A DNA stretch of 64,000 bases, taken from Rhodamnia argentea (Eukaryota; Streptophyta; Magnoliopsida; Myrtales; Myrtaceae). Shown here piece by piece: positions 1-12,032 of this stretch; position 1 is the stretch's first letter; every line of letters begins with the position of its first letter. A program made the position numbers and the translations under genes. The notes under the pieces were generated by a model. That model ran no database searches. It was not told the DNA's origin and saw only the letters and a program-made list of their open reading frames with translations. The stretch lies in contig NC_063154.1 in the NCBI RefSeq assembly GCF_020921035.1, positions 25,521,448 through 25,585,447 on the forward strand, written 5' to 3'.

Positions 1-1721
1 AAAAATTTCTACATCCGAACGCAGGGGTAGAAACCTAACTGCACCTGCTCAGCCATCGATGGTAAAAAAGAGATCAATTGACGACAAAACAATGGGAGAA
101 ATGGAGACCACACGAACACCTGAGATTGTGAATAAAACTCGAATGTGCAGAGGGTGTGCACTCAACTCGATGATTCCAATTTACATCCTCTCCAGTCCCG
201 CCATTGAACACCACAGAGTACGTGGAACATCAACAAGTCTTGGTTAGCAAACGGAAGCAAAGGGGCGATGGTGGTAATGGTGCAAGATAAAACTGCGATT
301 CCCACTTCTCAGTTGCGAAGCAAGGGAAAACAGTGTTCCTCGGACTATCCAATGATAGGAAAAAGAAGGATGGTGCTGAGGAAAGTAGAACTTGGGATGG
401 ACGGCCGATTATCTCTTGTAATGCTCGGCCATGGAAGCTTAGAGATTTTGGGGAGAGAGAGAGAGAGCTGGTTCAGAGAGATATCTCCATATCCTCCCTC
501 GGCCCTTTTAAAATAATAAAGTTTGTTTTTCAGTTCTCTACATTTTCGAGCTTTGACTTTCAATGGCGTCTGATTTGTTAGACCACAAGGATTTTCTCGG
601 GAAAATCTGTTGCTGTTGGTAACAACTTCTTCTTCTTCTTCTTCTTCTTCTTTAATAATGAACTTGGTAAAATCTTAGTTAGAACTGTAACTTCAAATAA
701 ATGAACTAACTTCTACTTAGCATTCGTATAAATCTCAGTGTTCGCGTTTCGTTTTCTCTAACTACGTTGTTGATTTGAATTCTAGTCTAGCTTCCCTATT
801 CGATTTTCACCTGCTGCCGCTGGTGAAAAATTTCATGTAATTTGTGGAAAAATCGATCACGCGGTTCATGTCTTTATTATGCTAATTTTCCTCAATTATT
901 GTCACCCAATTGGTATAAAAAATCAAATTAGAAATCTCACCTTGCTCCTTTTATTTGGAGTTGACCTTTCACACTCTTCGATATGCTTCGATTGCTTCCT
1001 TTATTGTTCCACTCAACGCATCATCAAACTCAGCAAAAAGGGTGACTAAAATTCATTTGTCAACAGAGACCAATAAAAGCTTCATCATTCATCCTCATTT
1101 TTTCCATTTCACTGTTTTTTGTTTACGAGTTGCTTTGTCAAAAGAAAGCGACACAGGACTTCAAGACTAGCCTTTTGATCTGCGCTCAGCCCAAATTAGA
1201 TTTTTATTTTTTAAATTCAACTCAGGAAACAAATGTCAACCAAATATCGGACATGAACAAAAAATGTACACCAGCTCAGCAATTAACATGCGGCTTTCCA
1301 TTCTACAAATTTAAGGAAAGGGGTGGTTATGACTTATGACCTCTTAATTCATGGGTCCTTCACATGCGTAGAAGGGATCAGCACCTCACTTTGGACTTGG
1401 GAAACATTTGGGCACTTGCATTTGGGCGAGAAGCAGGAGGATTCACTCGATCGACGCCTTTGCATAGTAATTTTTTTAAAAAGGGACGTCTATTCGAATT
1501 ATGTCGAGAAAGAACAGTGGTGCAATCGAAAATATTAGAAGAAATTCTTAGTATCATATATTAAAACCGATTGGATTACAACGAAAGTATAATTACTATT
1601 TTGAAAACTATTCCCCACACTTCCGATCGGAACCTAACTTTTGGCAAAGCAATGGCGATCATTATTTAATTGATAATGAATAATTGCCAACTCAACAAAA
1701 TCAACAAAGCTTGCATGTGGA
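1..1721. other. Noncoding left part of unit A
   Basis: I see no convincing gene here. The six-frame ORFs are short and do not resemble known domains. It contains one copy (550-627) of the 78-bp block that is tandemly doubled in B and C, and a TTC microsatellite at 625-651. Bases 149-297 are private to A. Confidence 0.6.
625..651 (+). repeat. TTC trinucleotide microsatellite
   Basis: About nine CTT/TTC units lie here. The same site is shorter in B (about 24008-24028) and C (about 53800-53820). Confidence 0.9.
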
Positions 1722-1726
1722 AGTAC

Positions 1727-2491
1727 TGTTAGCGGTCTGTCCTAAGAACTAATCAAGGTTGATATTCTAATATTAGTTGTGGATTAGGTTGTGTCGAAAA
1801 ACGACATTCACTATACTTAGGTAGTCATAATGTGTTGCTAGAGACCGCTTATGACTTGTGGGCTAAAAAGAGTTTTGAGCACACTGCTAATGTTTAGTGA
1901 ACCTACATGGTCGCACACAATAGGAAATTGAGTTCATATTTTCTCTGCGCCTTGATCTACTTAAGAAGTAGATTTTAATTTATTCTCCTATTTTAAATAT
2001 TTACGCGATCATGAATGTTATGAGATAACGATTAAACGCACGATTGGAGATAGACGGTTTGGCGCGCCCGAATCGCTCGACATCACTTCTTTTTTTACGC
2101 GTAAATATTGAGGCTATATATAAACAATTATAATCCCTTGAGATAGAGGGGAAAAAAAATCCTAAACCCGAAGGAGAAAAAGACAGAGAATCATTCTCTG
2201 TTTTTAGATATTTGAGAGAGTCCCAAAGATCAAAGGCAATTAAGTAAGATGAGCTCCAAGATCTGTAAGCTAGTACTTGGATAGTTGGAGACTTCGGTTC
2301 GTGTGTGTGGATACCGGTAGAGGCACAATACTTGGGGAGTTAATCCAGACACAACCGATCGTCAATTTATCTTCGATCTGTAAAATGTACATCTTAAACT
2401 TCTATTTATTTCAATATACGCATGGGTCTTGTCTAGGGTTTTGGTTTATAAATATATTCCGCTGTGTTTTGACAATCCCGAAACCCCTTCA
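1727..2491 (+). mobile_element. Solo LTR1 in unit A (765 bp, TSD AGTAC)
   Basis: The element begins TGTTAGCGGTC and ends CCCCTTCA, giving the TG...CA termini of an LTR. It is flanked by the 5-bp direct repeat AGTAC (1722-1726 and 2492-2496). No internal retrotransposon coding region is present, so this is a solo LTR left by LTR-LTR recombination. A TATA-like box CTATATATAAAC lies at 2114-2125. A perfect 12-bp inverted repeat (1996-2007 and 2098-2109) brackets the upstream region. The family is uncertain; the length would suit a Ty1/copia LTR. Unit C has an uninterrupted single AGTAC at the same place. Confidence 0.88.
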
Positions 2492-2620
2492 AGTACAAAA
2501 TATCTTCTTTAGTAATTGTTTTCAAATTTTAGATTGTACCGACTGAAAATTTCTGATGGAGTGTGTTTCATTTTGCAATAGTAAAAATTTATCTATTACC
2601 AAATAAACATTAGCACAATC

Positions 2621-2623
<3 letters not shown>

Positions 2624-2664
<41 letters not shown>
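2624..2664 (+). repeat. GA dinucleotide microsatellite
   Basis: About 20 GA units. In B (about 29178-29190) and C (about 55052-55065) the tract is much shorter and preceded by a poly-A run, so it is a length-variable site. Confidence 0.95.
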
Positions 2665-2669
<5 letters not shown>

Positions 2670-2896
2670 GTCGCCATCACAACAAAGTTTAGGCGGTACA
2701 ATAAGTCTCGTCCTTATCCTGGCAAAAGCAAAAATGCATCTCAAAATCGACAGTAAGTCTCCTCGCGATGTATTGGCACAAACTTCTCATGCCCGCAGCT
2801 CGAGTCGCTTCACGTTTGAAGTCAACGGCATCACATAACGATTATTGTGATTTTGTGGTCTTCTGATGGGATGGTTCCTTCGGGGCATGACACACC

Positions 2897-3130
2897 TTAT
2901 GGCAAGTTCATTTCATCGTTCTTCTTCATATTTTCAAATAACATGTTTCCTAAAATTACTATAAACACCCATGACACAACCAGCATTGTCTTGAATGTCG
3001 AATTTTGTTTCTTTAGCTTTGTCGCATCTTGTTTGACACATTTCAGTTGTGCCTTGAGAGCTCTAACTTCAGCGTCCATCGAATTGGCATCATCCTCATT
3101 ATGCCTTGACACTGGTCTTTTTTCCGACAT
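2897..3130 (-). pseudogene. GRF-finger-like/coiled-coil/TM small protein, unit A copy, truncated
   Basis: A 77-codon frame begins MSEKRPVSRHNEDD. It carries a charged coiled-coil (MDAEVRALKAQLK) and then a strongly hydrophobic segment (MLVVSWVFIVILGNMLF) near its end. It stops at NLP, where C reads on. Upstream on the same strand (about 3150-3220) another frame reads YHGCPKYN, similar to the second half of a plant GRF-type zinc finger, with an in-frame stop just before it. Plant genes annotated as At4g04775-like have the order GRF finger, coiled coil, C-terminal TM, which fits. I infer a frameshifted relic of such a gene; function unknown. A chance match of the short GRF part is possible. Confidence 0.5.
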
Positions 3131-3378
3131 TGCTAAGCTTGATCTTGTATTTCCCTAATATTGTATTTCGGACAGCCGTGATATCTTCAGCCTTGATTCT
3201 CCTTCATCCTTACTATTTGCAGAGGACATTTCAAGCCTCAATAACAAAACACATGTATCGGGGGACCGATGTCATCGATTGTGACTAATTCACTAATGTC
3301 TTCATGGATTGTGATGATTGTAGCGGGACAGTGATTTGTGCTTTCAGAATCAACACCAGTCGGAGCATTCCTAACCTG

Positions 3379-3502
3379 CATAGATGTAAAGATGTAGTAT
3401 ATTCACCATATCAGTGAATTTTAATGTACAGACGAAGGAACATAGATGTAAAGATGTAGTATATTCGCCATATCAGTGAATTTTAATGTACAAACGAAGG
3501 AA
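3379..3502 (+). repeat. 62-bp tandem duplication (two units)
   Basis: A block beginning CATAGATGTAAAGATG at 3379 is repeated at 3441 with two differences. B has the same doublet (29907 and 29969). C has a single unit near 55780. Confidence 0.92.
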
Positions 3503-3967
3503 CGTACACGACAATCAGAATGATACTGCCTTCTGATGGATAACCAACAGTAAAGAAAGAAGTTCCACAATTGAAAAGCTAGACCAACTATGAGAAAGCA
3601 ATTGTTTGCTGCCTCTGCTATGATTCTTAGAATATTATCGACAATAATCTAGCACTGAAATGAACAAACGAGAAGCAAATCCAGCGCATAAATCAAAATG
3701 TTGCCACGCCTTGCCCTGCTCAGTAATGTACTATCGTAAGCAGGTTAAAAAAGGAGCAATGCAAAGCAATGACAAATCAAAATGTGGTCGATCATCAAAC
3801 TTAAAAAAGAAGAGCAAGGCAAATCAATGATAAATTTCTACAGCCAGCCACAAATCCAGCAAAGTAATGAATAAATCCAGCCACAAATCCTACCAAAACC
3901 ATGACCAATAATAGGAACCAGGGGAATTTCAAGCAAAGACAGTATGGGCACTTAACTATAAAAGCAT

Positions 3968-4112
3968 CTAGCGAGCGTTGGGCGAAGGCCTTTGGCAAGC
4001 GTCAAGCGAGCATCGAGCCAATCAGGACCAAGGCGTCAGGTGAGCGTCGTATGAAGGCAGCGAGCGTTGGATGAAGGCGTCGTCGGACGAGCATCGGACG
4101 AAGGCGTCGTCA
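3968..4112 (+). repeat. GC-rich minisatellite
   Basis: Degenerate units of about 17-20 bp, built on GAGCGTTGGATGAAGGC, follow one another. Unit number and order differ in the B (30489-30662) and C (56272-56438) versions. Confidence 0.75.
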
Positions 4113-4189
4113 AGCAATGTCAAGATCTGGGGAAAAAATTTGGGAAGATCTCAATTTGGGAAAAGTACGTCGGGAAAGTCTCTTTAATT

Positions 4190-4425
4190 TTTATTTTTTT
4201 ATTTTTTAAATTTTTTTAGAAACTCCAAGCGGCCATGTCAACCGGTAGCGTCCGCCGGTGCTGACTAGGATTCCACATCAGATTTTTCCGATCATCAATG
4301 GCCGGATGGACAAACTTGGCACAATTGTAAAAAATTTAGGACTGAACCAGCGAAAAAATAAGTTTAAGAATAAATTAACACAATTTTAATAGATTTAACA
4401 CTGTTTTAGTAATTTTCCCTTGTTT
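4190..4425. repeat. Degenerate dispersed-repeat remnant
   Basis: AT-rich sequence with blocks such as GGACAAACTTGGCACAATTG followed by an AATTTAGGACTGAACC block. Such wording recurs in dispersed repeats of some dicots (my recollection). It is present in all three units (B about 30735-30968, C about 56505-56745). There is no coding potential. Confidence 0.5.
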
Positions 4426-4835
4426 TTCATTGGAAAACGCGGTCGATCTATTTTCGCTATTTAGCTAGGGAAGTGAAGACAGTTTTCTTTCCTCCTATTT
4501 TCATAGTTTTCAGTCTAGAATGGAAACGAGGTTTTGGTCAATTTCATTTGTTGAACTTGTATATATGCGTGTTTCAAGTAAACGCGATCAAAATTATATG
4601 AGTGTTAATTGTAGGTTGATATAGGTTCTTCGCACAAAAAAAGACTACATCCGAACACGAGTATAAACCTAATTGCACCTGCTGAGTCACGTTAAGCACC
4701 CGTTGTCTAAAGTGCACCGAACATCAGCTAGCAATATATGAACTCCTCTTTCTCTAAAACTACTAAGTGTACCCAAGTTGTCACATGTTTGCTAAAAAAA
4801 ATTGCCTAAACATCCAGAAGTGAGTTTGTCAACAA

Positions 4836-5060
4836 GGTTGCGCATGATAACACTTTTGGAAGTGGATTTCTGCTCAAGAAGTGCTTTTGGAGCAGAATCC
4901 GTTTGGTAATGTAACTTTTGAATTAGAAATCCGTTTGGCAAAAAATTTTACTTCTGAAAGAAATTTCTATTTATGAAGTTATTTTTTCCCAATTTGAGAA
5001 GTTAAAAAAATAGCTTCTCCAACTCAAGAAGTACTTCTTACCTCATCCTCTTTTCGATCA
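4836..5060 (+). mobile_element. Left part of a PIF/Harbinger-type element, truncated (unit A)
   Basis: It starts with the terminal motif GGTTGCGCATGATAACA, matching the left end of the complete element at 57154-58118. The matching right end is missing in A. Homology to C stops near 5060. Confidence 0.65.
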
Positions 5061-5410
5061 TACCGAGCTATTCCGTTCTGTCTACACACCGCAAAAGCGT
5101 GAATGCTCCCCATGATTGCCGGAGGGCCCCCTCCAACCCCCCCCAAAAAAAAAGAAAAAATATTAACACGTTAAAGCATAGTGCAAAGGGGTTTACTAAT
5201 TAAAATATATATTTTTAAAAATTTGGCAATAATTAAAAAAAAGGGTTAATGGAATAATAAAGAAAATGGAGCAAAAAGGGTGGAAGCACAAGGTGGGTGG
5301 CGAACGTGAGATGGAGATTTGATTAGTATTAGACTTGGGGGCGTGAGAGTTTGCAATCCCGTGGCTCGCATGTGCGATGCATTCTCTCTTACCCAACATA
5401 TACATAAATT

Positions 5411-5452
<42 letters not shown>

Positions 5453-7499
5453 TGGAAAACGACAGATGACCACGAAACCGAAAAAATGTTTTTTTTTTTT
5501 TTTTTGGCTTCGTCTCTTGTGTGACACAATTATTCAATTTAAGTACCGTCTAATGCGTGTATGTCTCTTAAAAAATTGTATGTTCTTTTCGTTTTGATCA
5601 ATAATAGAGCACGCCGGCCGGATTGCGGAAAACATAACTTGGCATTTACGGGAGCTTTAAAGTTGTGAATTGTTCATCCAATAAGCAATTAACGAGGACA
5701 CCTAAACGGTTTGCAATAAACGGTTTGTACGACGTGCTCGCTCGTAGCGCGAAATTGGTGTGGCTACCTGAGGAGCTCAAGAGTGGCGGAGAACGTATTT
5801 TACGCTACCCTTGCGTCGTGTGTTAGTGACGGGTAAATCTATAACAAGTAAAACCAATGGCAAATGAATGGACGACACAGTGGTTTTGTGAACAAAAATT
5901 CTCCATAACAGAATCACCATAGAGAATTCAAGACACCAAATTATTCAGGTCAAAATCAGCAGCATCACAATAAAAGCATTGGCCAACAGACATATGCGCA
6001 TTCAAACTGACCAAAACACCAAATGCAGCTTCTAAGTCAGTGTCATTACCGTGAAATCCCAATCCATCCACTTCTACTAACAATGGCAATTCATAGCAGG
6101 CAAACGCAGATTGACGTGTCGAACATGCTCCAAAATTTTAGAGATCATATTCATCAAACTAAATATTCAAGAATCACATTGCATATTGAGCTAAAGTTCG
6201 GAGATCACATTTGTCAAATTAAAAGTACATGGATCATATTGCTCGTTAGGGCAAAATTCAAGGACCATTTACGTCATCATCCCAAAAATGAATTGAAAAA
6301 TATTTTTTTAAAAATAATGATTTCTTATATCGCTTGACATAATTAACCAATCGAAAATAATTTCACATTGACAAAAACTTATATTTAAATATTTTTATAG
6401 ACTTTTTGACTTTTATAATAGATATAAACAATCATTTTTAAAAAAACATTTTTAAATTATCCACTTTTCGCAAAAACAATGGACGTTTGTGCTCATCGCA
6501 ATTTAATTTCACTATTTAATCTTGGCTTCATGTGTCCGGTCCATTTTAGTTTTTGATTGTCTCACGAAAGTACATCTTTTAAGTGTGCTACTACGACCTA
6601 GACAGCATTTCACATCTTTACAACTAAATCGTATCCAGTTCTTCAAACACGTAGTAATCGCGAAAAACTTCTCGAATCGTGCCTTTTCTCCAGGACCCCG
6701 ATCCAGGGGCTATCCCTTCACTATGCAAATTCTTAGCATGAGTAATTGAACCGTTCATCTCTCAATCGAATCTATCGGCACATCTTGCTGAACAAACGAG
6801 TCTGATTTGTACGAGTGAGGATCACAGGAATGCCCCTCCAGGGTCAAACCATACAAAACTTTACCATCAATGTACAGAGAGGGAGCAAAACAGAATCAAC
6901 AATGTTCTTCCAGCAAACGAGTTTGCGAAACCGACTGCTCGGGTCTCCAAATGATGACCAACCAAACACCCAAACCGTAAGAAGGCACGCTAACAGTTGG
7001 GTTCACCGGACCCACAACTCCCCAGCAATTGCACTGGCTCAAGAATAATAGATCGACTTTCAAGTGCTAGCTCGCCCCTCCCGCTCTAGCAAATCCAAAG
7101 ATATTTAAATGCGGATGATAAAGACAGACCTATAGTTCCCCTGAACATCGGTGCAGATTCCTGAAGCACCGAGAGAAAAGCAACATGTCAGAGAACCATT
7201 CTGTGCTACCGTACATGTTCAATGATTCCAGGAGACAACAATGGAGTTTACGGTGCCAAGCCTATCCAGTAAGCACCAACAAGCGATAACATTAGAATGA
7301 AATTGTGCTCTTTCTTTGTCAAATGCACAATCACATGTTTGGAGTTCGTCAGGTTATAGACTTCCGAGCTAATTTACATTGTCCAAGTGTCACAGTTGAT
7401 CGACGATATAAATAGGAAAACCTATCAAGCAGTTACTCCTCAAGCAAATTCCTTTCCTTTTTTTTTTAAATGGATGGAGAATACATACTTCTGTAGAGG
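5061..7499. other. Intergenic stretch, unit A
   Basis: No supported gene. It contains a GA microsatellite (5413-5449) and AT-rich spacer. A degenerate repeat of roughly 35-45 bp at about 6125-6280 has units reading like GAGATCACATTTGTCAAATT, typical of decayed transposon interiors. The right half (about 6800-7499) is probably 3' UTR or downstream sequence of the minus-strand gene. Confidence 0.5.
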
Positions 7500-10400
7500 T
7501 CATCTGGTGACAGAACCTTGAAGAAGATACAAGGCTCTGTTTCGAACCTGCACAGCATGAAGGCGTCTTTAGAGACGAGATCTTTAAAAGCAGGCAAAAA
7601 TGGCATCAGCAACGCATAACATACCTTTGCCGCATACGATCTCAAATCTGTGCTGGTAATTAGACAGGAACAGTTCCGCAGATAAAGATCCCACATTTCC
7701 CTGATCACTGCTTTATCTTCTAAAGTTGAGTTGAACAAGAGCCAATTCTCCGCTAAAACCAAATAAATGTACATTCTGAAAAGATCACAACCTTTTTCTT
7801 TCACATTGATGGATATGAGCGAAGCCAGGATTTTTTCATCTGCAGCCTGAAGAAAAGTACCAGACTAGTAAATGGGAAGATTCTAATGGCCAGAAGCACA
7901 TGAGATAGAATGTGAATGCAATGTTTTCTATAAACAATTTGGTGCCACCATGGTGCCATCTGCCGCTGCCTCCTGAGTTTTGGTTGTTTTTCCAAAGATT
8001 ATATGGTTGAAATGACAATGAATGAAGAAATATCTCACTGCACAGACATTTTATATATGCATTTAGGAAGACATTAATGATATCATGTCTATCCTACCAA
8101 ACCATTTTATCTGTTAAAATTTCAATGTGCAGATAAAGCGTCTAAAACATGCTCATGATCTACACTATCTTTTGCTGATTTGTCAACTAGACAAGTTTGA
8201 ACGACCTTTATTTAATGATATACGTATTCAGTACCTGCATTTGTTGTCTTACAAGAAAACTAGGAACAAAAGCAGAATAGAATGCATCTGCAACCAATCT
8301 GCATTTTTTCATCATGCTCAACATATGTATGCAGGCATGACAATGAAAAGCAAATGCAATAAGGTTGTCTTTGAGCTTCTTCTAAAGCACATTACAATCA
8401 AAATGACAAATAGATAGGGCAAAAAAAAGAGCTGTCGCTATTTACTCATCAAAGCATGTTGGGTGCAGATATTAAAGAAGAAAGGCGGCCTGCCTTATGA
8501 TCGAGGAAATTTACAAGCATCCGATAGGCAACTTCACTTCTGAGGCACTTGCTACGAGCATCAATGCCAGAAATGCACTCAACAGCACGCAAGCAGTTCA
8601 GGTCCATAGATAACCTGCATAAAAACGTAGAGTGTCAAAAGGTCAGAACTGTGTACAAAGGCAAACAACATAATACAGAGGTCAGAGAGTTAGAACAGCC
8701 ATTATCAATCACCAAATTGTTTTTCATTGAAAAAGTAAAGCCAAAGCAAGGTATTGGCTTCATGTCTAAACAATAAGAGCAAGAGATACTTAAAAAACAA
8801 GCAAACTAGGCATGAAGCCGTGATTGATTGAACCAGAGAGGACATCTTAAGAGGAGGAAGATGCAAAATGAGACTCTGTTACATACGATCTTCCACATTT
8901 TTCCTTACTGAAAGAATAAATCTAACTATTCGGCCTAGAAAGAAGAGTAGAGCAGTGGCCAGTAACCTGCTAGCAAGAGATTTCGCTACTTTCTTGCAGC
9001 TGGTGCTCCATTCCTCATGGGTAAAGTAACTGATTACTGATAACAAACATTCATACAGAAGCATTGAAAGGCCTTCAAGTTGGCGGTCTAGAAACAGACA
9101 AATCAACACTTCAGTTAATTCTTCGGCTTCTGAAGTTGAAAAAATAGGCCATTTACTCCTGAAAAAGAAATGAAATGCAAGCTCTAATAAGAAAATAATA
9201 TCATCAAGATAAACTATTAAAATCTATTTGATGGCCCAAAAATACGGGTTAAAAACTATTTGCTACATTTCCCAGTTTCTTGTTTTCAAGAATGTAAAGA
9301 CCCCTGTCACGCTTAACATATGGCTTCTAGAAATGACTGACTCAGATGAGAATCCAGAATGACTGACCTTACTTGACAAGAAGCGGCCACAAATTTGATC
9401 CAAGCTCGAATATTCAAAGATGGGCCAGCATGCTTGGAATCTGGATAAAGATACCTGCAAATAACTATTAAATACTAAAGATCATATGTCCATATTTAGT
9501 AAATAAACTAATGATTTAAGTTGCAATTACATACATGTAAAGGCATCTAGCAGAGAAGATAAATAAGTCGGTCAATGGGAGAAATATGACTTTGCTTCGG
9601 AAGAGAAAAGCTAATGTCTAAACAAATTTGAACTCTTGACATCCTCGTCGAGCAATCTTCTTCTGATAGAAGCGCCAGCAAAAACAATCCACAACCCTCT
9701 TAACTTTGGGATAAGAATAGAAAGAGTACCATAACTTTTGTATGGCAGTCACTTGAGCACCATAACCTTTTTTTTTTCCGCTTACTTAAATGCCTGTAAA
9801 ATTGATCATTTGAGTGTTATTTCGGGCAAATAGTCCTACATGGATTTTTATTTAATTTTCTATATTGACGCGGATACTTTTAATTATTTCTTGTCCTTTT
9901 TTTTTTTTTTTTTGCTTTTTTCTTTGCTAGTGAGGGTCACCAGCAACCCTCGCCGGCAGCGAAGGCCTGGGGCAAGGACCTTCGTCTGAGTGCCTTTGTG
10001 GCCACATATGAGGGTGCAAAGGACCTCGCCAGACTGGACAAGGGTCGCTTGTCCGTGGCCGGCAGGGCCACAAAGGCCTTGCCCAAGGCCATCGTGGCCT
10101 CGCTAGATCTGGGTGAGGCCGCCTCACCCGCGGCCGGTGGGACCACAATGACCTCTCCCTAGGCGAAGCTAAGGGTAGACATGTTGACTATTTCGTCCGA
10201 CTATGCAATGAGCCTAAACTTAGGAGCTTACCCATATCAACAGATCCTGCATCAGATAAGACGAACACGAATCCATATATGCTAAGGGCTCTTTCCAGTT
10301 CAGAATATGTAGGGAGCCAGTCTATTTTGATGGGTGCAGAAGTTCCCTAATCAGCAAAGGCCAGGAACAACGAGAACAATCAACAAGCACAAATCTTAAC

Positions 10401-11759
10401 ATTGAGCACGAGAAATTTGCTTGATGTCAAGAAGCAGTAAGTCAACCTCATTTTTGCCTGAGAGTACGTCGCACCAGAGATCGCATGCCGAAGTTCTCAA
10501 TCTCTTTTCTGATGCAAACATCACTGACAGAGGAAGATATCCAGATATATTAAAGAGCAAGACGCAGGACCGGATATTTGCAGGATGTTAAAGTATGTAA
10601 ATATATAAACTCACATAAATGGAAAGTCCATTTTGCAAGAGCCATTTCAAGATGACCACTAAATGTTATGAGCTTGGATAACCAACCATTCACCAGGAGT
10701 CCTTCCAAAAAGTCGGATTCTGCACCAGTGCAAAATCCACCATAAACATCTTTTTCCTCACCTCACTATCCGAATCCAAAATTGCTGTATCAACTAGTGA
10801 ACGCAGCTGACCTAGATTCTAGAAAAATGCCATTCACTGAATGCAGCTGCAGAATGGAAAGCAACAAGAGTACCTTCTCGTTTACTGACTTCCACCAATG
10901 AATTATGTTTGCTATGACCAAGAGCCTGGAAAGTAGCACAGCTACCGAGCTCAGGTAAAACTACAGCTGGTGGATTTTTCTGAAATAGAGAGGAACCAAG
11001 CATTATTGATTATGCCACTATGTGCTAGCATCAACACCCTATTGATATTGTGAACAAAAAGCGCATAAGTACATTGATGTTAGATAATGCGAAAACGAGA
11101 AACCTGAACTCCAAAAACTTGCAGTCCCCAGTGGGATAATTCATCTTCACCACCCATTTCCTTCATCTGCACAAATAGAGAGCATAACCGTCACACATCC
11201 GGACTCAATCCAAAAGTTGAAAATGATCCTAAGATGCACAAGAGGGGAAAAAGATCCATCCACCTGTTTTTGATACTGATCAAGGGTATGGGACAAAGTT
11301 GCTTCTCTGGCGTCATCTTCCTCGTCGGAGTCATGCTTTAGCACCCTTTTCCGTTTCGCCGCTCCCGCGACACGCTTCCCTTTCTCTTTATAGAAGTCGC
11401 TCAACAGATCATCCAAGCCAATGACCTTCTTCCTGCTCGAGGCCATGATATTATTAGGACATATATGATCTGACCCATGAAAGCTAAACTGCAACTTAAT
11501 AGCATGCCATAATCATACTACGCATCCAGTGCATCAGACGTAACAACTTGACCCAAAGAGGTCCGCACTGAATAAAGCTAGTCGCTCGCCCTACCCTCAT
11601 CGAGTGGATAACAAGAATTCGAAACACAAACTCAGCGCTGATAAAAGAATATCAAAAGGGGAACTTATGGGGTGGGAGAAAGGACCTTTTCTTGGCAGGA
11701 GCGGAAACGAGCGGATCTTCCAACTCGAAGTCAAGCCGAGAACCAAACTCGGACTCCAT
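7500..11759 (-). CDS. 12-exon nuclear-type protein gene, unit A copy (candidate NSE6/ASAP1-like)
   Basis: Twelve exons with matching phases can be read on the minus strand: 11759-11686 (ATG), 11435-11264, 11166-11104, 10979-10874, 10811-10615, 10523-10447, 10346-10232, 9454-9368, 9158-8967, 8614-8494, 7846-7625, 7547-7500 (stop). The N-terminus is acidic (MESEFGSRLDFELEDPL), followed by a basic stretch and KKVIGLDDLLSDFYKEKGKR. Later exons are hydrophobic-helical, e.g. LLVNGWLSKLITFSGHLEMA and RNCSCLITSTDLRSYAAK, ending VRNRALYLLQGSVTR. From memory the layout resembles plant ASAP1/NSE6, a cofactor of the SMC5/6 DNA-repair complex; I cannot verify that. Oddities are a GC donor after exon 10, a repeated GTGAG in exon 5 that breaks the frame unless a 47-nt intron is spliced, and a phase mismatch between exons 7 and 8 suggesting an unseen small exon. 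Confidence 0.6.
9760..10160. mobile_element. Repeat insertion inside an intron of the 12-exon gene (unit A)
   Basis: A T-rich run followed by a GC-rich block with phrases such as GGGTCACCAGCAACCCTCGCC lies between exons 7 and 8. B has it at about 36290-36690. A similar composition recurs at about 61940-62090. It is probably a non-autonomous dispersed repeat. No termini or target-site duplication could be fixed. Confidence 0.45.
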
Positions 11760-11864
11760 GGCAGAGAAATGAGACCACCCCAACAAGACCGCCGCTGCTC
11801 TTGGTGCCCTTTTCTTCGTTCACTCCAAATGAACCGAGGCCACTTTGAGAAGATACACAGTAAA

Positions 11865-11877
11865 TGGGCCGGGCCCA
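11865..11877. promoter_or_regulatory. Palindromic site II-type element (TGGGCC G GGCCCA)
   Basis: A perfect palindrome with two TGGGCC cores lies 106 bp upstream of the minus-strand gene's ATG, in the gap shared with the divergently oriented RCC1 relic. TGGGCY site II motifs are known in plant promoters of housekeeping, ribosomal and replication genes (TCP binding). It is conserved at 38393-38405 in unit B. Promoter function is inferred. Confidence 0.5.
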
Positions 11878-12032
11878 CAGATTCTTCGCTACGGTGACAA
11901 TTTGATAAAAATTGCCTGCCGTCACTTCTCTCTCCAAGGTCGTTTTCTTTTCTTTCATTTGCTTGATGGCTGATTTAATTTCAGATTTGGATCCAACTAT
12001 TTAAATTGTAGTTAAAAAATTTTGATAGCTAG

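Noticed and set aside
3379..3502. CRISPR-like direct repeats
   Set aside because: Only two adjacent units with no spacers, in a plant nuclear context.
5196..5537. 113-codon minus-strand ORF with Ser-Leu run
   Set aside because: The run is the translation of the GA microsatellite and the rest has no coding character; the frame differs in B.
11604..11897. 97-codon plus-strand ORF (repeated at 38195-38425)
   Set aside because: Antisense to exon 1 and the 5' UTR of the minus-strand 12-exon gene.
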